DNA of 64,000 nt from Hirudinaria manillensis (Eukaryota; Annelida; Clitellata; Hirudinida; Hirudinidae): contig CM067528.1 in NCBI GenBank assembly GCA_034509925.1, positions 4,457,001 through 4,521,000 on the forward strand, read 5' to 3'. The position numbers and the translations under genes were made by a program. Shown piece by piece: positions 45,179-58,562 of the stretch (positions are counted from its first letter, which is position 1; each line of letters starts with the position of its first letter). The notes beneath the pieces were generated by a model. That model was not told where the DNA came from, did not search any database, and worked only from the letters and a program-made list of their open reading frames with translations.

Positions 45179-45184
45179 AATAAA
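45179..45184 (+). terminator. Polyadenylation signal AATAAA of the Pegasus-like gene
   Basis: A canonical hexamer about 95 bases after the stop at 45083. Confidence 0.5.
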
Positions 45185-46675
45185 TTTAACAAAATGACCA
45201 CTGCTTATCATCATTTTTACCATACTTGCGCTCGATCTTTAACTAGTCTCCGGTATAACTAATTATTTATTCGTTTTCATTCATTTATTTGCATGGAACC
45301 TTTGACACTCCCAGAAATCCTGATGAAAACAACAACATCGAACGCTGGGAAGCAAAGACATTCCTATCGAAGGCCTATTACTAACAAGAGAGAGATGAGT
45401 AAAAATCGATATAATGTTTAGATTTCTAAAGTTATCATATGTTGCGGACCTTAAGACATGAATTTTTAAAAGTGTACGATCTGTGCCTTAATGTGAATAT
45501 TATGAACTACATATTAAGTACGACATAATTGTATGTTGAAATAATAAAAAGTCGAACAAAGACCAAAACCCAAAATCCAGACTACCTTCGAATATTCACC
45601 TATGTCCCCAGGTCAAAAGCTTAACAGGTAAGATTGCAGTCCCCCGCACAATATTTTTTAAGACCGAAGCAAATTAAAAATTAGAACTTGGGACTTGAGA
45701 AAACCTCTTCGGAATACCAAAGGTCAATGATGGAGTGTCAAGACAACAATGATGTACGATGTCATTCTTGATAAGCTAAGTTCCGTCTAGGGAAGAGAAA
45801 ATATGCCTGGTTTTCCTATTCAACTTAAGAGATTTACGTTAGAAAATATGATAACATTGGAACTGAAATTAATGAGGTACGTGGATACGAATAAGTTGAC
45901 ATAATAATGGAACCTCGCTCTCATTAAAAATAAAAATCGAATATCACTGGACATCAATCTAGTATTTTTATCTTTAGATACGTGATCTCAAGTGATATCG
46001 ATTGACAGTCACCGTGCAACGTTCGGCCACACCCCAGCCACCTTTCACCTTTAGATGTGTTTGCAATGACTGCCCAGCAGGTCAGCGTACTGGTGTTGCT
46101 GCTGAAATCTATTCTAAAAAGAACTTGTCTTTGAAAGGACTAAAAAAGTCATTAGAATTAGAAAAGCCGTTGGTGTACAGCTTAGTTGATGTTGGAAGTG
46201 CTAACTTAAGACTCTGATTGATATTTGTTGGTTACTTCCTGGGGATTCTTGGATATTTTTTTCATTCCAGCATTAACTTATTCCTTCCAGTTTGATTGAC
46301 CAAAGGAGATTAACTTTACGTTGATTTCTGATTGTATTTTTCTTCTATCTACTCGATTCTCTAGAAATTTTAAAAATCTGTTTAATACACACTGACCAAC
46401 TTCAATTTACAAGTAAAGTCCTTGAACCTTTTCTCCCATTAAAAAACTTAGAAATGATTGGTTATCTTAAACCCACATATAATATTCTTAAATATTAGAT
46501 CTAACCATAACTTCGACAGTTATTTTAAGAGAGCGATTGTGGGAATCTGCTTGTACGATTGATTTACAAACATCTCTTTTAAAAAAGGTGCTTTTATTAC
46601 TTCTTTTTTTAATTTTAAGTTATATGTATCATTAATTAAACTAATTATATTAAAATTACTTTAACTTATTTAAGA
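45185..46675. other. Intergenic, nothing recognised
   Basis: AT-rich sequence without supported exons. A 71-codon plus ORF at 46002-46217 has two close Cys residues but no family resemblance and no splice context. Confidence 0.5.
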
Positions 46676-47004
46676 GGTATTCAGATTGTTTTTTTAATGT
46701 CGTTGAAATATTGGAGCCATTTATTTGCACGGAATTTGAAAAAGAAAAACAGAAAGAAATTGTCTTAAACAGAGAAGCAACGTAATTGCATTTGAAAGCT
46801 TTAATGTCGAAGCCAGGTGAAAATGTCCTCCTTAAATTATCTTCGATGGAAGCGTGTTTCCCACGAATGAAGCTGCGCTGATGAAATTTTAAACGCCAAA
46901 AATTTTTCAAACTTAATGTGGCCATTAAAATTTCAGTGTTCCATAAAAGTAAACATCAACGTATTTTTTTTTGACTTTTCTTTGATACTAAAAAACTTTA
47001 ATAG
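46676..47004. repeat. Interspersed 0.3 kb repeat, copy 2
   Basis: Same element and orientation as 35957-36272, roughly 90-95% identical by eye, with similarity ending abruptly at both ends. The differences cluster in the outer A/T runs. Confidence 0.85.
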
Positions 47005-49140
47005 CAGTACAGAGGTATGAGAAATACCAAAAATTGAATTATTAATCACTTTGTTATAAAGAAGCGGAAGGTTATTTTTAATGGACCAATCTTATTGGCT
47101 ATTAGCTACGGTCACCATCCTCAGGACGCAATAAATGAACTCATTCTTTAGAGCGAAATATGACGTAGTATTAGATTAAGACTGACGTCAGATAATGTTT
47201 ATATGTGATATTCGTAGCCTATCCAAAAAGGTTATACCAGCGCCTCAATATTTCATAAAAACTCAACAACTTACAGCTCAACTTACGGCTTCGCTAACGA
47301 GATCTCGGATCTTGTGAGTTGAAAAACTATCTGTCTCATATATCAAAAGCGCAGTAGAAAAAGTATCCACAAGAGCTGGGTCACTGAGTCCATCTTCCAC
47401 CTCCAAAAATATAATCATATTAAGAAATGCCTTCTGTACGCACGCCAGACCGTTTCTAGAAGACTGCAGGATTGGAGCCCACATCATAATTAATATTAAT
47501 TAATAAATAACATCGAAACATTACAGAGAAGATTTACCAAAACCGTCCTTAAAAACATGAACATTCAAACACACAAATACTCAACAAGTCTGAAACTTTG
47601 GAGACTCTCCAGATTCGAACACCGGCTTTTTCTTAGATTATCTTATGGTTTTTTGCATGTTAAGATGGCTTATTCAAAAATCGATCTGATCAGATTCCTA
47701 ACTATCTCATGCTAACCTGTAACTCTCACACTTTTTGTTTGCCATCTCGCTCGTCCTCTGTTATTTTTGCTTCATAAAATTTAGTTATGTTAGAAACCCT
47801 TGAAAAGTGAAAATGAAAAATAAAGTACCAACGTTAAAGAGGTCGGTCATCTATAAACCACCCTCGTTTGCGGCTTTTGACTTGAGTTGCGTTGTGCTTT
47901 GGTAAATCCATATTTTAGAAAACGTTTCTCACCTTTTGACGGCAATAGTCCACTTTTGCTTCTATCCTCTTCTCTTCGTGCGATATCCTTTATGAACGAC
48001 CTCACTCAAATAATTTGCCAGTTCAAGGAAAAGATTTATTGATTAAAAGCACAAAAAAAAACGTTAAATCTAGAAAAATGTTACTTCAATGGCATACCAT
48101 ATCTAACTCGAACACTGCCTTTAATTGATATTTTGTTAGCATACCAGTCAAACAGGAGGGCTTTGGAAATTTCATCTAGTTGGATAATTAAGTACAGTCA
48201 TTTTCATTAAGCACCCTGGTAATTTTGTTATTCTCTCTAATTACACCAACAATGAGGCAGAACTTTATTAAAGTGCCTTAAGTTCAAATTTAAAAATACT
48301 GCAATATATTTCATTCTCTAAATTCTAATCCTAAACCATCATCTGACCAAATGATTTAGATGAACTCATTATTAGAATGTGGAAATGTCCTGCTTAGTAT
48401 TTTCAGAACTTTAAAAGTATGAGAAATTCCAAGCGTTAACAATTGCAATGGATCATTAGAATTTTCCAATCCCTTAAAAATCCATGGCAACAAAAATTAT
48501 GTGGACATGAAACGGAAATTGTTTAAAATATTATAACTCAGATCTAATACAACCTAGATCACTAACATGTGACGAAATGGTTTCTCGTTCGAATATGGCA
48601 AAAGAGGATAATAATTTTTAAAATTATTCAAGTAAGCATATATATATGAACAGAGAGAATCTTATTCATTAAAAATTGACTACGGTCGAATAAAAAAATG
48701 TTGAAACAGTAATAGATCTTGTATTTATATTAAATATAGGGATCATTAAATGAAGTTCTAAACTTTTTCTAAATAAAACGCTACCTGTTAACCTAAATTT
48801 GAAAAGTGAATTGAGTGTGATCCAAACAACGGATGGCGCCGTGGTAGGCGTTCATATGATGTTCATTTTGGCAATTTATGGGTTTAGTTCTTGTTAATCA
48901 TTGACCGAATCACTTTAACAATTCTTAAGTATAGTTAAATAATCGCTTTGATCAATATCTGCGAAGGTAGAAGCATTTGTATTTGATTATTCTGGATTTG
49001 AGATGGATTTAAGTATTTAATAGTTCCAGTTTGTTGGTTTGTTTAATTGAATTTCTGACCAATCTATTTTTTAAGTCTTATGTATTGGTAATTTTTTTGC
49101 CTGTTGAACACATTTCAAATGTCAATAAAACCAATTTCAG
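47005..49140. other. Intergenic, with one possible minus-strand exon
   Basis: The minus-strand segment 47487-47286 is open for 67 codons (ILQSSRNGLACVQKAF, SDPALVDTFSTALLIYETD) and ends at a strong donor (GCC|gtaagt). No matching exon was found on either side. A CRE palindrome is at 47183-47190. The 5' leader of Rubicon should lie near 49 kb, because 49140 looks like a splice acceptor. Confidence 0.4.
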
Positions 49141-49149
49141 CCCAAAATA

Positions 49150-52100
49150 ATGACAAACCTGACTTTTAAAAAACCGGAATGTGTCAAGCTTCTGTCTCGT
49201 TTAAAATCAACAGTTGATGAAATTCTGACATCAGATAGGATTGATGTTTTGAGCATGTATGGTGGCTTACAAAGACTCATAACATCAATTCATCCAATTA
49301 TCTCTCATCAGTACAGAAGCGATGCAAACACTGACCTGCACAATGTTGACATTTGGCCATTTCTTTATGAGATCTTTCTTGAAAATGGATCTTGTGCTTA
49401 CATTATCCAAATAGTTAATCAAAGCAATGGATCAAATAAAAGCTTAATATGGCTTGAAAAGACTCTTACTGGCTATACTTTATCTAGACATATGGGCATG
49501 TTGTTGGAGAAGAAAGAAGTGCTCAGAAAATATTACAATGAGGAATGTTTTCTGCTCCAATCTCAGTTTTCATCAGCTCTTTTGACATGCATTAAAGCTA
49601 TCGAAGTAAATGATCCTTCTCTCTTAGCTGAAGTTAATCCGATGAAGGTTAGTTTTATTTATAGATTTATTGGTAAATTTGATTAAATCCAAGTTATTCA
49701 ATTTATGTTATTTGCAGCTGGCTTCAGATGAAACTTCATCCATTGAAGTGCTTGAAAGAAGAACTTCCTTCAATCCTGACTCAGGGCTCAACTTGCTTTC
49801 TGATGAGATAAAGCAGAGATTGTTGCAGGAGTTTAAAACCATTGATAAAAGTTATCCTTCCATTATTGACACTTTGGTCTCTGAATCAGCCTCAAGTAAT
49901 CGTTCAATGACGACAGAAATCAACAAATATACTAGCTTCACCATTGCCTCAAACCAGAAATATCATTCAAATGTGAATGAAGCACCAAGCTTCCCAAAAA
50001 ACAGTGATACTCCCACAAAATTCCCACATTTTCCAAATGGCATGTGCAAAGAACACTTTTCATATGTTGAGGATTTTAAATCATCAGGGAGCAAAATAAG
50101 TGCAAATGGTAATTATGTAAATAGTTTAAAGACAAAACACTCCGAACGAGCCTTCAAGAAAGCGAGACCTCCGATTCACGGCCGATCTGCCTCCGACGTA
50201 GGATTGTTCCTCAAGAACCTGCCCGAAGAACGGAAGGTCCACGGATCAAAATCAGAAGACAAACTCAATATTTGTAAAGGAAATAGTGAGATTACTTTTT
50301 TTTTTATTGAATGCTATGTAATGATTTGTCGGTCACCTGTAAGATGATCTTAAAATGGGGAGGAAACAAAATCATTTAGTAGTAGGAAATAAACATTTTA
50401 GAAGTTCAACTTCCATGTTTTAAGGGACTCACCAAAGGTATTCAAGTTTTTTCTTCAAGCAACCCAAAGAAGGACAGTCTCTTATCAGTTTTCTCATGTC
50501 TCACAACTTCAATACTTGCACTGACCTTGATAGGGTTTTGTTAAAGTTTGTTGTTACTAATATTGTTGCAACTGTTGCTTATTAGATTCATTGGTTCCAT
50601 TTCAGGAAAATGCCCATTTCAACTTTGCCGAAACGTTGCTGTCTGTCATCGAGCAGATGAAGTGGAATCGAATGGTTGCCTCTGGCAGAATTGATTCTAA
50701 TGAGAAGGATGACTGTTTCATGCAGAGAGTTAGAATCAGGAAGGGGGCTGCAAAGAAGGTTGTCAAATTTTTTTGTTTATTATTTCTGTAGTTAATTCTT
50801 CTATTTTGGTTTCTTGTTTTAGCAGTTATTGTCTGAGACCAAGTTGGATTCTGAAGGTAACTTCTTATGCTTTGAAGGAATCAAATGAGTCAACACCAAT
50901 TAAAATTTAAAACAATAATCCCAATGGCATACTTTATAAGGACAAAATTTTATTGTAGAATCCTTATCATCAGGAAGCGAAGAATCCTGCCAAGTGGATG
51001 ATGTTGATGATTCAAGTCCACACAAATCTTTTTTTTGTCTTGTTAAAGTCAAAATCTGATGTTTGCAATCTTGCTTACAGGTTTGAGTGAGTTCGGCCAA
51101 AGCAACCTTCAGGTCATGAGAGAAGAAGGAGTTTCTTTATCCCTTGCCTCTCTGTATTCAGGTATGTTTTCTTTGAATTATTCAAACGTATATTCGTCTA
51201 ATTTGTTTTGACCTCTCCTTCTCAGATGCAGACTTTAAGACAATTTCTGGGAAACATGTGCCTCACGGATCCAGTTTAAAGTTTGTAAATTGAATTGTCA
51301 TCTTTCAAATCAAAGATTTTCTGATATGGAAAAGTTACAACTTTAAAAGAAGCTTGTTTTGCAAAAAAGGTCCGAAGATATGGGAAAGAATGATTCACAA
51401 TTGTCAGCAGATGTCATTGCAATCAATTTACTGAGGAGGTTTTCTAATCTTCCTAAAGCTTCTGATTTTGATTGGCCTTCTATGGAAGTCTGCAAACAAT
51501 CCAATAAGGTTTTGATTCACCTTCATTAATCTAGCACTTTTAGATATCAATATTGACCTTTCAGAATACGGAACCGACTTCCAAAGTTGTAGAGGAAGAT
51601 TGTGATGAATCAGACTCTAAACAAGTTTGGATATCACATCAACATTTGCTAGTTTGTTAATAGTGATTGTTAAGTTCTTTTCTTTCAAAACAGTTACGTG
51701 GCAGTCACGAATGGGCTCCACCTAGACCTCAAATCATTTCCACAGTTCATGAGAGACCCAAGTAAATATAGTTATCTGTATTTAACTTGTATACATGTAG
51801 ATTATAAGGTGTTATTATTATTATTATTATTTTAGTAAGCATCATTATTATATTCTACCAGTATTCTGAATATCAAAAGGTTAATTTTAAGGAATTTGAA
51901 AAAAATTATTTTACTTTGAGGTTGCTTGAAGGTTTGACCAAACAGAACAATCGATGTGCTGGCTGTGGCTCAATCGTTGAGAGGAGTAAAACATTTTTAA
52001 TTAAATTTTTTGAATTTTAAACTATTTTTGACCTGTTTCTCATTTGAAGGCTGTGCAAAAAGATACATATTTTGTGAATATCTTGGGAAATACTTTTGCC

Positions 52101-53046
52101 CATGCTGCCACAACAAACACAAGTCTCTCATACCTGCAAGAATCCTCACTAAGTGGGACTTCGGCCTTTATCCCATATCTCATTTTGCCTATGATTTTCT
52201 CTCGAGGAATGGACATGAACCGTGGTTTCATGTATCTCAGGAATTGTATAATAAAGTTCCAATCCTGAGTCTAATTAAACAATGTAGAGTCCAATTGTAT
52301 TATCTGAGACAGTTCATTCAAGTGTGCAGTTCTGAAACTAGGTAACATAACTTGACATAATTGGTCCTCTTCCTCCAAATGGTTCAAAATGAGTGCAAAA
52401 CATTTCGAATGTTTTACCACATATTTTCAGACCTGAAGAGGTTTTTGATTGCCCATCTCATTGGTTTACTTCCATTAACAACATAGATTCCTTCTCAATT
52501 TATGAGCTTGAATCGGTTTGTAAAATAATGTGGCTTTTTATTACCTTATAGATAATTTTAATCATGATTTTTTGAAGGCCAAGAAAAAACAATTCTTAGC
52601 AGTTCTTCAAGAGAAAGTGGATATCTGCTTATGTCATATCAGGCAATGCATTGTCAGTGACATTTGTTACAAATCACAGAATATATGAGATCATAAAATA
52701 AAATTTAAAATGCTGATTTCAGCTCTGCCAAGCCAGAGGTTTTATTTGTGAGATATGTAAAGACAATGATATTCTCTTCCCTTTTGAAGTGCAAAGGGTT
52801 GCCATCTGCCAAAGTAAGATTTTGTTTAAGAATAATTTTAGTCGTTAGCCTTCAAATAATGCCATTGCTACTTCAGGTTGCAAAGCTTCCTTCCATAAGC
52901 AATGTTTCAACCCAAACTCATGTCCAAAATGTGCCAGACTTCTCCAACGGTTAGATATCAGTTGTGGAAGGATAGGAGAATCAAAAATTCTTATAATTCC
53001 CTTTTTAACAGGAAAAAGACTCAAGCTACATCATGAATCAATGTAG
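49150..53046 (+). CDS. RUBCN: Rubicon (RUN and Rubicon-homology domain protein)
   Basis: Negative regulator of autophagy and endosome maturation, acting on the Beclin-1/VPS34 complex and Rab7. Exons: 49150-49647, 49718-50285, 50586-50758, 50823-50856, 51081-51161, 51226-51280, 51370-51508, 51565-51624, 51694-51761, 51921-51985, 52050-52341, 52431-52515, 52578-52652, 52723-52813, 52877-53046. All phases agree and give 817 residues. The RUN domain spans about 1-165 (VDIWPFLYEIFLENGS, LIWLEKTLTGYTLSRHM). The middle is Ser-rich and includes ENAHFNFAETLLSVIEQMKW. The C-terminal Rubicon homology domain has its Cys clusters intact: CAGCG, FCEYLGKYFCPCCH, SLIPARIL, then CILCQARGFICEIC, FHKQCF and CPKCARLL. 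A splice acceptor at 49140 implies a 5' non-coding exon. The last 30 residues are not family-like and could hide one more intron. Confidence 0.92.
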
Positions 53047-53582
53047 CTAGCATCATGTGCCTCATTTTTAATCCAGTGAAACTGCATGCTTTTGAAATGT
53101 GATTTGTAGTTAAATTTTAAAGTATGATGTATAAAGTTATTTGCCTATCATAATTTCAGTTTTTCTCTTAAATGAAATTTGAGGAAAAAAGATGAGCAGA
53201 TCTCAAAAACAAATCAATCATCTGAGAAAACATGAAATCGGGTGGATTCATTTGAAAATGGGCAGAATCAATCAGATTTTCCAGACCCATGGCAGAATAC
53301 ATAAGCAAACTCATAACTAAAGTAGTTGATGGCTAACACATTCTATCACAGTTTCTGCAACTAGTCTTATTTTGTACATCAAGTGAATTGTCTATTGGCT
53401 AAGATCCAAGATGCGGGATGTTTGCTGAGGACTGGTATAAATAGATAAAAATTAAGTCACAGAAAAGTTTCTTGGTGTGGGTAAATTGCAACAATGAAGA
53501 TAAATATTGGCAGCCAATTAGGTGAACAAACAAACAGAGATCAAATGGACAATCAGGATTTTTATTAAAACAAGCCAATTGG
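53047..53582. other. Gap between convergent Rubicon and CEBPZ
   Basis: Non-coding sequence between two facing 3' ends. A minus-strand AATAAA at 53566-53561 serves CEBPZ only 17 bases after its stop. No canonical plus-strand hexamer for Rubicon was seen. Confidence 0.6.
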
Positions 53583-56500
53583 TCATTTCCTAAATCTCTT
53601 TGCTTTAGGTCCTCTTCCTGCCTTCTTCCTTTTTGTACCTGATGACCTCCTTTCTTGTGCTTCTTCCCATTTCATTTGTTTCATTGCTAAGAGATAAGAA
53701 CAAACCATTTATAATTTATGCAAATCATATCATTAAATATTCAGTTGGCAGTGGTCAGATAAGAAACCTTTTTCTGATGGTATCCCAAGGGCTGCCATGT
53801 CTCCATCTTCATCATCCATGAACTCATCGATGTCAGAAAATTCACCATCATCACTGTCAAATAGTGATTCATGATCATCTTCATCTTCGAATATGTCTCC
53901 AAAGTCACTTCCAAAATCAACATCTTTATCATCATCCACAGGGTCAAAGACATCTTCTTCATCAAAGATGGATTCTTTATCAGATTCTTTGCTTTTAAAC
54001 CAACGTTAGAATTAGTTATCAGCATCTTGATCTTGATTGTTTATAAAATTTGAATTTGCAAAACTAACCTTTCATCTTCCTTTCCTTTGAGCTCTGAAAA
54101 CGAAAATGCAGTTTTTAAAGATGTACTAAGCAAGATACTAAGTTATGCAATTTAAGAAAAATCAAATCTGAAATAATGTTCAACTCTAACCATCTCCTGC
54201 TTTCTTCGGATTCTTAGATAGGAATCTCTCCAACAATCTTTTAAAGGTAAAGTCAGCCAATGGATCTCCAGGGTATTTAATGACTCCTCCCTACCAAAAC
54301 ATATTCAAATGTACAAAGCGTCAATTGTACGATTTTGAATTGCACGTGGTGATGTTCCATCTAACATACCTCCAAAAGTGTTTTTGCAAAGAGTGAAATC
54401 GTGGGATGGCAATGATTGACGAGATTGATTAATTCCCAGGTACATTCGAGATCTGCCCTGCAATACAGAGGATTGCGATGCAAGGGGTCATAACGGTTCA
54501 ATCGGTCTGCAAAAACAAGAACACTCAGTAAAAACATTAAATCCTGGGGATCATTCACAATGAAAATAATTACAATTCGTGTTGTTTCTGTGAACCCATG
54601 ATGACTGCTTTCCAGAAACATTGGAGTGACCAGCAGGTTTATCATCATCATTATCGCTGTCATCATCGTCAGCTTTGCCATTGACTTGTTGAACATCATC
54701 CCCATCATCATCTTCTTCATCAACAAAGTGCTCATCATCAGATTCCTCTTCCTGAAATATTGGTTTAATCATCAAAAATAAAATTATTTATCTTATTAAA
54801 AATATAAATACTTCATCAATAATACTTTCAGAAGTAACAAGCATCATAATAATGAATAAATAAAATGCCACACAACCCAACCTCAACAGTCTTCACAGTT
54901 TTGATCAAGTTTGGCTTCTCTTTGGAGACTTCCGACAACACGAGCAAGGCACTGCAGACCAAAGGAGGTGACATGGAGTGACAAATTTGTAGCAGTCGCT
55001 TTGTGAATGCCTGAAGAAAGGAAACACTTTAATATAACATGTCGGGATTAGTGCGAATTGCGTCTGCACTCAATGACCACTCGATGACTAATCACCTGCA
55101 CTCTTTTCTCCAGCACATCTTTTTTCATGCTTTGACAAAGTAAATTGAGAAAGAGGGGCAATTTGTTGGACGAGGGAAGTTCGGGGTCGAGCAGCTTCTT
55201 GTAGAGGAGGACGTAGAAGCGGTCACTGGATTTATCACTGAATGGCAAAAGGTCAATTGAAAAGTCTCAAACCAGACTGGATGAATAAATCTCAAGACAA
55301 CTCATTTTCCAACCTGACATCCATTACTTGGTGCAAAAGAGTGAGAGCTTGAATGCTGGTATTAAATTTGGTCATGTGACAAATCTTGTACAATGCCTCC
55401 ATCTGTTCCAGAACCTTCTCTTTGTTCACTGTTTACATTATGCATGAAATTAATAAATAATAAATAAATCTTTAATGTGTAAATAAAGGAAATCTGATAA
55501 AATCATTGAAAATAACTGCAACATTACCCTTGGCATGAGGAAATATTTTATTGACTCCTGTGAGAATGGCACTTAACATTTTTGTCTCAATGTCACCTTT
55601 TGATATATACAGCTGAAATTATTGTAATTAATTACCAATTAGTTTTAATTGTTTGCACTAATCATCAGTAAACTTATTTTTATTCTATAAACTCTATCTG
55701 AGTTGAAATCAGTTTAGCCGACTTACTTTGAAAAACCCAATGAAAATTTCAATAAGTCTGCAAGCCAAGTCAGTTTCACCATCTTGCAGTTTAAGTCCAC
55801 CGAGCATACAAATTCCATAAAACCTTTGAAGCAGCAGAAAGTCAAAATGAATGAATGGTTTGTGTTTTAAAAAAAAAACAGCATTTGGAATATTTCTCTT
55901 TTTTAAAACTAACTGCGCCCTCCTAGACACGTTCGTCCTGTACAAAAGTCTCTCGGTTTCCAGAGCAACCACCAGGTTCATTCTCTTGTGTTTCAGTACT
56001 GCATTAAAGGTGTAATAATTTTTTATGAAATAATGATGATTAATTATGATAATATAACAGATATAATTTATTTATTTATTTATTTATGTGTTTATTTATT
56101 TATTTATGTATTTACCAACACAAGTTTGTTCAACTTTAGCCAAACAATCAACAGGTGTAAGTCAATAACATATTTATGAGTTAAGACTGATAAGTTAATC
56201 TCCAAACTTGCAAATATAGTGCAACGTACATAATTTGTGAATCAAGTGAATGTCATATGAGGCCACTTTGGAAGACAGATCTCCCAGTTTGTTGATCAAC
56301 ATTGACAACAGAATCTTTAAAAAAAAAGTCAAAACGCCATTAAGTTAAAAATAATCTTTAAAATCAACATTAAAAAACTGCTTGCCTTCTCTTGTTCTGC
56401 ATGTTCACTCAGCAATTCCCAGATAACACCTTAGGCCATTTAATAACAAAATTAATTAAAATTAAATTATTTAAATTGAGAAATAAAACAAAACTTTAAT

Positions 56501-58562
56501 TTAACAAAACAAAATAAAATTTAGTTAAAGATCTCATTTGTCAGATGTCAGCACTGACCAATTGATTTCTTCCTCAGAGCTTCGATTGTATCTCGACTGA
56601 AGACCTGTTACGAAGGCAGGCAATTAGTAAATAATGAATTTATTTTACAACATTTTTTAAATTAATCTAAAATTTATATTATATTAATAATATATAATAA
56701 ATCATATTAATAATTAATTTTAATATTCTATTATAATTAATATTATATAATAGATAGAATAATATTGAATTTTAAATTGATCTATCCTAATCTCTTCAAC
56801 CAACCTCCAATGCATTTATGAAGTCAGTGTAGGCCTGCTTGAGAAGTGACTCAAAATACCACGACAACAATCTTTTGTCTCTGCTGTGTTTATTGCCACT
56901 AGAAAGTTCGTCCAATTGGCCAATGGGATTCTGGGGATGTGGTTAAAAGTGAAATTAAATTTCAGAATTCAGGTAAAAAATAGGATGCAAATCGATTTAT
57001 AGAATTGCATTCCTGCAAGCAACACAAAAATGAACTTGTATTATGTTTACCACTCATACTGTATTGCCACAAAGCATTATAAAAATCATTTAGATACTCC
57101 TAATGATGACGCTCATGGTATGCCAATAATTAGGTTGTTATTAATACTTATATTACAAATAATTGATCATATTATTACTCATATTACAAAAAATTCATAA
57201 TGAACCTGGCTAAAAGTTCTTAATTTCCTGGTTTTTGGCAGCAGATCTTGCAGAAACAAGTCCTTCACAATATCTAGAAGAAAATGTATGTTTTAATTAA
57301 ATGAAATCAACTAAATTCTGTTAATATAATTATACTGATTAATAATTAACAAGCAATATAATTTGGTTACTAATGTAATGAATTTAGAAAATAACCTAAT
57401 GACTCGAGAGATCGCTTCTCCTTATTGAGCAGGGTGATCAAGGAGTTGATGTATGCGACGTTGTGCAGGGGAGACTCCTGTACAAAGTAAACAAAAGCAG
57501 CCATCTTGTCGCCCGACGTTCCCTTTGTTGAAACCGTCCTCAGCCAATCGTGAGAACCTCCCTTCTTGCTGGATTTTTCTATTTATAAAAAATAAATCAC
57601 AAATAATTAAACAATAAACCACTACATGTTAAAGAAACTTACTGAATTTGTAGACTTCAACTTCCTCCTGCATAATTTTTTTTGCCTCATCTTCCAACTC
57701 CTTCTCTTTCTCTTTGGAGACCGGTTCAAATTCTTTTGGATCATTAGAAAACTTGAAAACATGCAAAAAAATAAATCAAATTAATGTTGAGTTATTGGTC
57801 AGAAATTATTTGGAAATCCTACCTCTTCTGGATCCCAGCATCCAGGCTTGAACAATAAGTAGTTTCGACTGCATTGTTTGACACTAGTCTCCACAATGGC
57901 AGGTCTATATTTGTAGTAAAACAAATGCATAATCACGTATAGACGACCAAATTTTAGTTTACTTTAAGATATTAGTTTGCAACTATAAAAATTACTTCAA
58001 TAAAACCAAGCATCAAATTTTCAAATCCTGAAAAATCAAATTGCAGGATAAAACATTAAAAATTCTCACCTGGCTTTTCTATTCTCGAATGTTTTAATAT
58101 TTTTTTCTTTAAAGTTCATCTTTTTGTTATTGTTCTTAAACCCGCCTTTCTTATTTACTTTAAATCTGAGAATTATGCAAAACAAATATATTGCATATAG
58201 ATATAACCTACTGAATTGACAAATTTAGCAAAGCTTTTGTACAAAATCAATCATACTCCAATCTCATCTATTTCAATAATAAATTGATTAAATATTAGGG
58301 GATGTTACTAAATGTGTTGGCTATACAATGTATTTACCAATAAAAAATATCTACTTCGTGCAAATTTAACGATCAAATAAATAATGTATGTTTACAAACT
58401 TGCTAGATGATGATTTGCCAAGTCCAAGTTTGTCAACCATGCCTCGAATCTAAAGAATAGCTTATGTCAAATCGTTTTAACATGATACTATTCAACCACG
58501 ATTAGGTTACTTACTTCACTCTTAACATTATCTCCAGAATTTCGTTTGTTTACCTTCTTCAT
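53583..58562 (-). CDS. CEBPZ: CCAAT/enhancer-binding protein zeta (Noc1 family), 23 exons
   Basis: Nucleolar ribosome-biogenesis factor; the yeast counterpart Noc1 helps build and export the 60S subunit. Exons on the minus strand: 58562-58515, 58449-58400, 58165-58070, 57904-57823, 57751-57643, 57578-57396, 57273-57206, 56930-56805, 56604-56559, 56429-56386, 56314-56230, 55998-55914, 55823-55727, 55612-55528, 55428-55314, 55237-55096, 55010-54882, 54751-54574, 54506-54370, 54290-54191, 54093-54069, 53991-53768, 53686-53583. All phases agree, giving 785 residues (human about 1054). Landmarks: LLFKPGCWDPEE, GDKMAAFVYFVQESP, LLPKTRKLRTFSQ, ETERLLYRTNVSRRAQ, FYVLLYKKLLDPELP, then the CBF domain NRYDPLHRNPLYC and YPGDPLADFTFKRLLERFL. 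A long Asp/Glu tract and a Lys/Arg tail follow. One exon has only 25 bases, and one intron (56385-56315) starts with GC. Confidence 0.94.
56062..56113. repeat. (TTTA)n microsatellite in a CEBPZ intron
   Basis: About 12 TTTA units with TGTG and ATGT interruptions, inside the intron between 56230 and 55998. Confidence 0.8.
56315..56385 (-). other. GC-AG intron in CEBPZ
   Basis: After AEQEK the donor reads GAAG|gcaagc and the acceptor is aaag before ILLSMLINKLGD. Only a phase-0 join keeps the frame, and no GT donor offers it. Confidence 0.65.

Noticed and set aside
47590-47625. tRNA-like T-loop (reverse strand GTTCGAATC)
   Set aside because: The flanking bases do not form a T-arm stem and no acceptor or anticodon arm can be drawn.
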